The position numbers and the translations under genes were made by a program. From Deltaproteobacteria bacterium (GTDB lineage Bacteria > Myxococcota_A > UBA9160 > SZUA-336): 11,781 bases of DNA. The stretch is taken from positions 1 through 11,781 of the forward strand of contig JAUXJB010000027.1 of NCBI GenBank assembly GCA_030624945.1. Direction: 5' to 3'. Positions 6,711 through 11,781 of the stretch are shown here, one piece after another (position 1 is the first letter of the stretch; each line of letters begins with the position of its first letter). The notes below the pieces were generated by a model. It ran no database searches. It was given only the letters and a program-made list of their open reading frames with translations, and was not told the origin of the DNA.

Positions 6711-7967
6711 TCAGTGTGTGCGGAACCGCCGCGCTACCTCTTTGAGTTCGTTCGACATGGTGTAAAGACGCGCCGCCTGGCGGACCATCTCGTCCATCGG
6801 CGCTCGCTGTCCGCTGAGCCCCCCGCGCATCTCGTCCGCCACCTTGGCGCCGTTTGTGACCTCCTGGGCGACGCTCTCGATGTCTCGCACCAGGTGCTCG
6901 CCATCGGTCGACTGCCGGGAGGCCTGCTCGACGATCTCCTCCGCGCGACTCGACGCCTTTTCGATCGAGCCCTGGACCCGTTCGAGCGCCTGCAAGATCT
7001 CCCCGAGGTCCTCGCGGCGCTCGCACACGTCCTCCCCCATGGAGCGTGTGATGGCGGAGACGTTGGCGGAGCCCTCCTCGAGGTGCCCGATGAGCTCCTC
7101 GATCTGACCCGCCGACTCACCCGCCGTCTCGGCGAGCTTGCGAATCTCGTCCGCAACCACCGAGAAGCCGCGGCCCGCATCGCCGGCGCGGGCTGCCTCG
7201 ATCGAGGCATTCAGCGACAACAGGTGCGTCTTCTCGACGACGCTCGAGATCATCTCGGTGACGTTGTGGGCGGATTTGATCTGCTGCTCGAAGTCCCGCA
7301 TCAGGCGCTCGGACTCCTCGATCTTCTCGAACAGACTCCGCATCTTCGTGACCGAGTTGCGTGAGACCTCGACACAGGCCGTGGTCTGCTGGCTCGAGTC
7401 CGCGCTCAGGCTGGAGGCCTCGCGCGCCGCCTCGGCATTCGCCTGCATCGCCGCCGAGATCTCGCGCATCCGCAGGGCGATGTGCTTGACGTCTTCCTGC
7501 TCCTTGAGAGCGCTGCGCGCAAACGACTCCATGTTGAGCGAGATCTCCTGGTTCGCAGCGTTGACCTGCCGCGACGAGTCGGAGAGACCCCGCGAGGTCT
7601 GGGCGACCTCGTCGGCCGCGAGCTGAAGGCGCTCCACCAGCTCGCGCAGGCTTGCGAGCATGGCGGCGACGGAGCGCGCCAGATCAACGGTCTCATCCGG
7701 AAAACGGCGGCCCGCGTCCACGACGACCTCCGTCGTCAGATCGCCCGCGCTGATGCTCTCCGTGCAGCTTCGCAACATTCCCAGGTTGTTGGTGATCTGC
7801 CGGGCGTAGAGAGAGCCCACACCGGCGCCGACACCCAGCGCGAAGAAGAACGAACCCCAGGCGGGCGCACCGAAGGTCTCGAGGACGGTGGGCAGACCTG
7901 CGGATACCGTCGCCACGACGACGAATCCCAGGACGAACTTGTGCGAAAGGTCGAGACGCACGGCCAC
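6711..7967 (-). CDS. Methyl-accepting chemotaxis protein without a large extracytoplasmic sensor domain
   Basis: A 418-aa receptor. Two hydrophobic segments (about 11-29 and 37-55) are separated by a very short loop (ETFGAPAW region), so there is no periplasmic ligand-binding domain. A HAMP-like linker follows (about 56-108, containing [10 protein letters not shown]). The remainder is the long coiled-coil signalling hairpin, with the highly conserved tip [18 protein letters not shown] through [16 protein letters not shown] (245-280) that binds CheW and CheA. Candidate methylation Glu/Gln pairs are plentiful, but no CheR or CheB is in the window. Sensing could occur through the membrane segments, through HAMP, or via a partner protein. 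GTG at 7967 is the chosen start; a second GTG lies two codons downstream and neither has a strong ribosome binding site. It starts 33 nt after thiL. Confidence 0.93.
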   Translation of the reverse strand: MAVRLDLSHKFVLGFVVVATVSAGLPTVLETFGAPAWGSFFFALGVGAGVGSLYARQITNNLGMLRSCTESISAGDLTTEVVVDAGRRFPDETVDLARSVAAMLASLRELVERLQLAADEVAQTSRGLSDSSRQVNAANQEISLNMESFARSALKEQEDVKHIALRMREISAAMQANAEAAREASSLSADSSQQTTACVEVSRNSVTKMRSLFEKIEESERLMRDFEQQIKSAHNVTEMISSVVEKTHLLSLNASIEAARAGDAGRGFSVVADEIRKLAETAGESAGQIEELIGHLEEGSANVSAITRSMGEDVCERREDLGEILQALERVQGSIEKASSRAEEIVEQASRQSTDGEHLVRDIESVAQEVTNGAKVADEMRGGLSGQRAPMDEMVRQAARLYTMSNELKEVARRFRTH

Positions 7968-8000
7968 CTATCGACGCGCAACTCCGGCGCGCAAGACTCT

Positions 8001-9026
8001 CTACTGTTCGGACCGTTTGCCACGTGTCTTGAAGTGCTCGTAGCTGGAAAATTCGCCCCGGACCTGCTCGCCCCGGCGCGAGAATCGCAGGCCCCGCCCT
8101 CGACCCACGAACCCCACCTCCGTCAGGCGACAGCCGAGCCGCTTGGCGAGCACGCTCGCCTGCGGAGCGCGCGCGGGAACGGTGAAGAGCAGCTCGTAGT
8201 CCTCGCCGCCTGCGACCGCAAGGGATTCCGCGTCGAGTCCGAGCTCGCCGCAGAGCCCGCGAAAACCGCGCGGAAGCGGCAGCGACTCCAGCCGGATCTC
8301 GGCCCCGACCCCGCTTTCTCGGAGGACGTGCGAGAGGTCTCGCGCGAGGCCGTCCGAGAGGTCCACGGCGGCGGTTGCCAGCCCCGCGCGCGCGAGCAGC
8401 GGCCCGGCCCCGAGTGGCGGACGCGGCCGGAGGTGTCGCCTCGCGTAGCGCCGCGCCTCCGCCCGGGTCGCCCTGCCCGCCTCCAGTAGCTCGAGACCGA
8501 GCGCCGCGCCGCCCAACGTGCCGGTGACCATGATCCGGTCGCCCGGGCGGGCTCCAGTCCGGCACAGGGCCCGACCGCGTGGGACAGCGCCGACGGCGCT
8601 GACCGAGAGCGACCAGATCGGCGCCGAGACCGTATCGCCCCCGACCAGGGGGCAGCCGGACGAACGCGCCTCTGCCAGGAGTCCGCGCAGAAACCCATCG
8701 ACGCGCTCGGGCTCGGAATCCCCGGGCAGCGCGAGCGTCAACAGAAACCCGAGCGGCTTGGCCCCCATGGCGTTGAGGTCCGAGAGGTTCACCAGCAGGG
8801 CCTTGTGTCCGAGGGAGCGGGCGTCGGTCGTCTGCCAGCGGAAGTGCACGTCCTCCACCAGGGCGTCGACCGTCCAGATCAGGTCCGTACCCGGCCGGGG
8901 ACGCAGCACGGCGGCATCGTCGCCAATGGCGCGGATCCAGGCGCCACCGGGCTCCCCCGCCCGCCGCCGCAACGTGTCGATCAGCCCCAGCTCTCCCAGG
9001 GCCTCGAGGTCGATCCCGCTGGCCAC
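8001..9026 (-). CDS. thiL: Thiamine-monophosphate kinase
   Basis: ThiL phosphorylates thiamine monophosphate with ATP to give thiamine diphosphate, the active cofactor, in the cytoplasm. The 341-aa product shows the family pattern: IGDDAAVL (34-41) for metal/ATP binding, VDALVEDVHFRW (53-64), VNLSDLNAMGAKP (79-91), VGGDTV (128-133), VTGTLGGAALGL (167-178), DLSDGLARDL (222-231) and GGEDYELLF (273-281). Length is normal. The chosen start is GTG at 9026; sequence just upstream has no strong Shine-Dalgarno, and a slightly later start is possible since the conserved region begins at LGELGLID. It lies 50 nt after lon. No other thiamine genes are nearby, so its position probably reflects local operon history rather than pathway clustering. 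Confidence 0.93.
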   Translation of the reverse strand: MASGIDLEALGELGLIDTLRRRAGEPGGAWIRAIGDDAAVLRPRPGTDLIWTVDALVEDVHFRWQTTDARSLGHKALLVNLSDLNAMGAKPLGFLLTLALPGDSEPERVDGFLRGLLAEARSSGCPLVGGDTVSAPIWSLSVSAVGAVPRGRALCRTGARPGDRIMVTGTLGGAALGLELLEAGRATRAEARRYARRHLRPRPPLGAGPLLARAGLATAAVDLSDGLARDLSHVLRESGVGAEIRLESLPLPRGFRGLCGELGLDAESLAVAGGEDYELLFTVPARAPQASVLAKRLGCRLTEVGFVGRGRGLRFSRRGEQVRGEFSSYEHFKTRGKRSEQ

Positions 9027-9076
9027 CTCGGAAGTGTAGTCAGTTCTTACGGGACCCGGCGCGCGGCGATTGCAGG

Positions 9077-11524
9077 TTAGGAACCCAGGGCGGAGGTGCC
9101 GATGCGGCTGCCGCGGCGCCGGCCCTTTGCCTTTGGTACGAGCGGGTCGGTGAGCGCGAACTCGAGCACCTGCTCCATGTCCCGGACGAAGTGGAACTCC
9201 ATCTTGCGCGCCAGCTCGGGGGGGATCTCTTCGAGGTCGTTCCGGTTGGCCTCCGGGATGATGAGGCGCTTGATGCCGCGGCGCAGAGCCGCCATCGCCT
9301 TCTCGCGCACCCCGCCGACCGGCAACACGCGCCCGCGCAGTGTGATCTCGCCCGTCATCGCCACGTCGGCACGCACGGCGTTTCCCGTCAGCAGCGACAG
9401 GATGGCCGTGGCCATGGTCACACCGGCGGAGGGTCCGTCCTTCGGCGTCGCGCCGGCCGGAACGTGGACGTGCACCTCGTTCCGCTGAAGTGCGTCGGCG
9501 ATGCCGAGCTCCGCAGCGCGCCAGCGAACGTAGGAGAGCGCCGCCTGTCCCGACTCCTTCATCACATCGCCGAGCTGTCCGGTCAGGATGAGACCGCGAC
9601 CGCGCACGATGGTCGCCTCGATCGCGAGCACCTCCCCGCCGCTCTCCGTCCAGGCCAGACCTCTGGCGAGTCCCGGCTCGGCGGTCCTGGGAATGGCCTC
9701 ATTGATCACGGGTGCCGGCCCGAGATGCGCCTGCAGGTTTCGCAACGTGATCGACACGCTCTCGGCCTCGCCCTCGGCGATGCGGCGCGCGACCTTTCGG
9801 AGCATCCGGGAGATCTCGCGCTCCAGCGAGCGCACGCCGGCCTCCTGTGTGTAGCCCGTGATCACCTCGCGGACCGCGGCGCGCGAGACCTTCACGTTCT
9901 CCGACTTGAGCCCACACTCCTCGATCTGCCGCGGGACGAGGAAGCGACGCGCGATCACCTCCTTCTCCTCGGGCGTGTAGCCCGGCAGCCGGATGACCTC
10001 CATCCGGTCGAGAAGCGGGCGAGGAATCGGATCCACGAGATTGGCCGTCGCGATGAAGAGGGCGCGCGAGAGGTCGTAAGGGACGTTCAGGTAGTGGTCC
10101 CGAAAGTTGAAATTCTGCTCGGAATCGAGCACCTCGAGCATGGCGGATGCGGGATCTCCGCGGTAGTCCGCCCCGAGCTTGTCGATCTCGTCGAGCATGA
10201 ACACGGGGTTGTTGGTCCCGCCCTGACGCATCCCCTGAACGATGCGACCCGGCATGGCCCCGACATAGGTGCGCCGATGTCCGCGGATCTCCGCCTCGTC
10301 GCGCATGCCGCCCAGAGACATCCGGATGAAGCTGCGGCCCATCGCCTGGGCGATGGAGCGGCCGAGCGACGTCTTGCCGACTCCCGGAGGCCCGACCAGG
10401 CATAGGATGGGGCCCTTGCTCCCTCCTCCGCCGCGCAGCTTGTGCACGGCCAGAAATTCGAGAATGCGTTCCTTGACCTTGTGCAGGTAGGCGTGGTCGC
10501 GCTCGAGCACCTCTCGTGAGACCTTCAGGTCGAGGTTGTCATCGGAGGCCGCGCTCCACGGCAGCTCCACCATCCATTCGAGGTACGTGCGCACGACCTG
10601 CGTCTCGGAGGAGTCCGGATGCATGCGCGCTAGGCGCTCCAGCTGGCGTTCCGATTCCGCCAGGGCCTCCTCGTTCATCCCCGCCGATGCGATGCGCCCG
10701 CGCAGCTCCTCGATCTCGCAGCTTCGATCGTCGCCTTCGCCAAGCTCTTCCTGAATCTGCCGCATCTGCTCGCGCAGGAGAACCTCGCGCTGCGTGCGAT
10801 TCATCTCCTCGCGGGCAGCCGTCTGGAACTCGACCTGCATCGAGGATACGGCGAGCTCGCGGAGCAGGAGCGATTCGACGCGTCGCAACCGGCGCACGGG
10901 ATCGAGGATCTCGAGTGTCTCCTGCGCCTCGTCGACGCGAAGACGCAGATTCGCTGCAACCAGATCGGCCAGGCGTCCCGGATCTTCGACGTTTGCCGTG
11001 ATGGAGAGCAGCTCCGGTGGCAGGTGTCGCAGCGGCAAGAGATCCGCGATCTTCTCGCTCACGCTCCGGATCAACGCCTCGACCTCCACCGTCCACTCCG
11101 GAGCTTCCTCAACCGGCAGCTCTTCCACTTCGACGTCGATGTGTGGCTCGGTGCGCAAGAAGTTCACAATCTTGATCTTGGACAGACCCTGGACGAGCAC
11201 CTTCAAGCGATCGTCGGGAAGACGCATCAAGCGCATGATCATCCCGACAGTTCCAATACTGTAGATGTCGTCCGGTCCGGGCTCCTCGATCTCCGGGTCG
11301 CGCTGCGTCGCAAGTGCCAACAGGCGATCCCCTTCGAGCGCCGTCTCGATGGCCTGCACCGAGACATCTCTTCCCACGAATAGCGGAAGGATCATCGATG
11401 GAAAGACGACCGCATCACGGATAGGCAGCAACGGAAGGGAGGCGGGAATCGTGAAGCTCTTGTCGGGGGAGTCTTTGTCCAAGGGCTTCTCCACTGTTTT
11501 GATCGCCGCTTTGCACGACCCCAC
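9077..11524 (-). CDS. lon: ATP-dependent Lon protease (LonA type)
   Basis: Lon is a hexameric cytoplasmic AAA+ serine protease that degrades misfolded and regulatory proteins. The 815-aa product has the N-terminal substrate-binding domain (about 26-225, starting LPLLPIRDAVVFP), a coiled-coil region (about 230-300) with REVLLREQMRQIQEELGE, the AAA+ module with Walker A GPPGVGKT (378-385) and Walker B VFMLDEIDK (441-449), and the S16 protease domain. The catalytic dyad is Ser699 in PKDGPSAG and Lys742 in GVREKAMAA. Length is typical for LonA. A basic tail (KAKGRRRGSRIG) ends the protein. The longest frame starts at GTG 11524; another GTG ten codons downstream is equally possible, as the conserved domain begins only near residue 29 and no clear ribosome binding site decides it. 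No CIRCE element is seen upstream. Confidence 0.96.
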   Translation of the reverse strand: MGSCKAAIKTVEKPLDKDSPDKSFTIPASLPLLPIRDAVVFPSMILPLFVGRDVSVQAIETALEGDRLLALATQRDPEIEEPGPDDIYSIGTVGMIMRLMRLPDDRLKVLVQGLSKIKIVNFLRTEPHIDVEVEELPVEEAPEWTVEVEALIRSVSEKIADLLPLRHLPPELLSITANVEDPGRLADLVAANLRLRVDEAQETLEILDPVRRLRRVESLLLRELAVSSMQVEFQTAAREEMNRTQREVLLREQMRQIQEELGEGDDRSCEIEELRGRIASAGMNEEALAESERQLERLARMHPDSSETQVVRTYLEWMVELPWSAASDDNLDLKVSREVLERDHAYLHKVKERILEFLAVHKLRGGGGSKGPILCLVGPPGVGKTSLGRSIAQAMGRSFIRMSLGGMRDEAEIRGHRRTYVGAMPGRIVQGMRQGGTNNPVFMLDEIDKLGADYRGDPASAMLEVLDSEQNFNFRDHYLNVPYDLSRALFIATANLVDPIPRPLLDRMEVIRLPGYTPEEKEVIARRFLVPRQIEECGLKSENVKVSRAAVREVITGYTQEAGVRSLEREISRMLRKVARRIAEGEAESVSITLRNLQAHLGPAPVINEAIPRTAEPGLARGLAWTESGGEVLAIEATIVRGRGLILTGQLGDVMKESGQAALSYVRWRAAELGIADALQRNEVHVHVPAGATPKDGPSAGVTMATAILSLLTGNAVRADVAMTGEITLRGRVLPVGGVREKAMAALRRGIKRLIIPEANRNDLEEIPPELARKMEFHFVRDMEQVLEFALTDPLVPKAKGRRRGSRIGTSALGS

Positions 11525-11530
11525 ACGAGC

Positions 11531-11550
11531 CGGTCTGCACGCGTGGACCG
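11531..11550. repeat. Short inverted repeat just upstream of lon
   Basis: CGGTC (11531-11535) and GACCG (11546-11550) are inverted arms around a 10-nt centre containing the palindrome CACGCGTG. It lies 7 nt upstream of the annotated lon GTG, so it could be an operator or a hairpin in the leader. Short GC-rich inverted repeats arise readily by chance in such DNA. Confidence 0.25.
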
Positions 11551-11587
11551 CAGTGGAAAAATCGACCCGGGAAGCTGCGAACTTGAC

Positions 11588-11781
11588 TCAGGGCACCTCT
11601 TTCACGAGCTGGATGGCGCCTCTGTTCACCGTCAGCACACTTGGCGACTTGCGGGTTCCACCCGTGCGATCAAAGGAGGTCAGACCCGTCATGCCGCTGT
11701 AGTTGCGCACCGACAAGATGCGACGTCGCAGCTGCTCGCGAGACAACAACCCATCCGCTTGAATCAGACCGCGAAGCAACA
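11588..11781 (-). CDS. C-terminal fragment of a probable periplasmic binding protein (Peripla_BP_6-like), cut by window edge
   Basis: The frame is open to the right edge, so only the last 64 or so residues are visible. The end of the chain reads NYSGMTGLTSFDRTGG, then PSVLTVNRGAIQLVKE. This is the pattern (x-G-x-T-G-x-x-x-F-D-x-x-G, then a strand with VxxGxxxLV) seen at the C-terminus of branched-chain amino acid-type substrate-binding proteins and of related penicillin-binding-protein activator/LpoA-like lipoproteins. The N-terminal signal peptide would lie outside the window, so ABC transport versus cell-envelope roles cannot be separated. Its TGA is 63 nt before the lon start, same strand. 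Confidence 0.6.
   Translation of the reverse strand, partial: LLRGLIQADGLLSREQLRRRILSVRNYSGMTGLTSFDRTGGTRKSPSVLTVNRGAIQLVKEVP

Noticed and set aside
9027..9076. Possible terminator between lon and thiL
   Set aside because: The 50-nt gap shows no convincing stem-loop or T-run, so lon and thiL may be co-transcribed.
9191..10405. Long + strand open frame of 404 codons opposite lon
   Set aside because: It is an antisense shadow of the Lon AAA+ and protease region, with biased composition and no family resemblance.

Overview
The window is GC-rich bacterial DNA (roughly two thirds G+C by eye) that is almost fully coding. The gene content and order (CheC-type chemotaxis cluster, LarB/LarC, Lon, ThiL, a free-standing histone-fold protein) suggest a deltaproteobacterial-type lineage such as Myxococcota, Bdellovibrionota, Desulfobacterota or Binatota. 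No rRNA marker is present, so this placement is an inference.

Layout. The left end holds the 3' part of a groEL gene on the + strand, with an in-frame 41-codon tandem duplication in its nucleotide-binding region. A 39-nt near-perfect palindrome follows, lying between groEL and a convergent small minus-strand gene that encodes a 71-residue archaeal-type histone. Everything else is on the minus strand. In transcription order (right to left) it reads: the C-terminus of a probable periplasmic binding protein (cut by the window edge), lon, thiL, a methyl-accepting chemotaxis protein, cheW, cheY, cheA, a cheC-like phosphatase gene, larB, larC, an Est30-like carboxylesterase, then the histone gene. 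Gaps inside the run are short (overlaps to about 67 nt), so long stretches are probably co-transcribed.

How the genes work together. The MCP, CheW, CheY, CheA and CheC-like proteins make a compact signalling pathway: receptor, coupling protein, kinase, response regulator and CheY-P phosphatase. No CheR, CheB or CheD is present in the window. LarB and LarC are two of the three enzymes that build the nickel-pincer nucleotide cofactor; LarE and a client enzyme are not seen. Lon and GroEL are proteostasis genes and ThiL makes thiamine diphosphate.

Three points deserve a second look. (1) The bacterial histone. (2) cheA is split between two reading frames exactly at an A8 run, preceded by a Shine-Dalgarno-like GGAGGG. 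This is the arrangement of a dnaX-style programmed -1 frameshift, and it would yield both a free HPt protein and full-length CheA; a one-base sequencing error is the simple alternative. (3) The GroEL duplication has a mosaic divergence pattern that suggests recombination between paralogues or a chimeric assembly.
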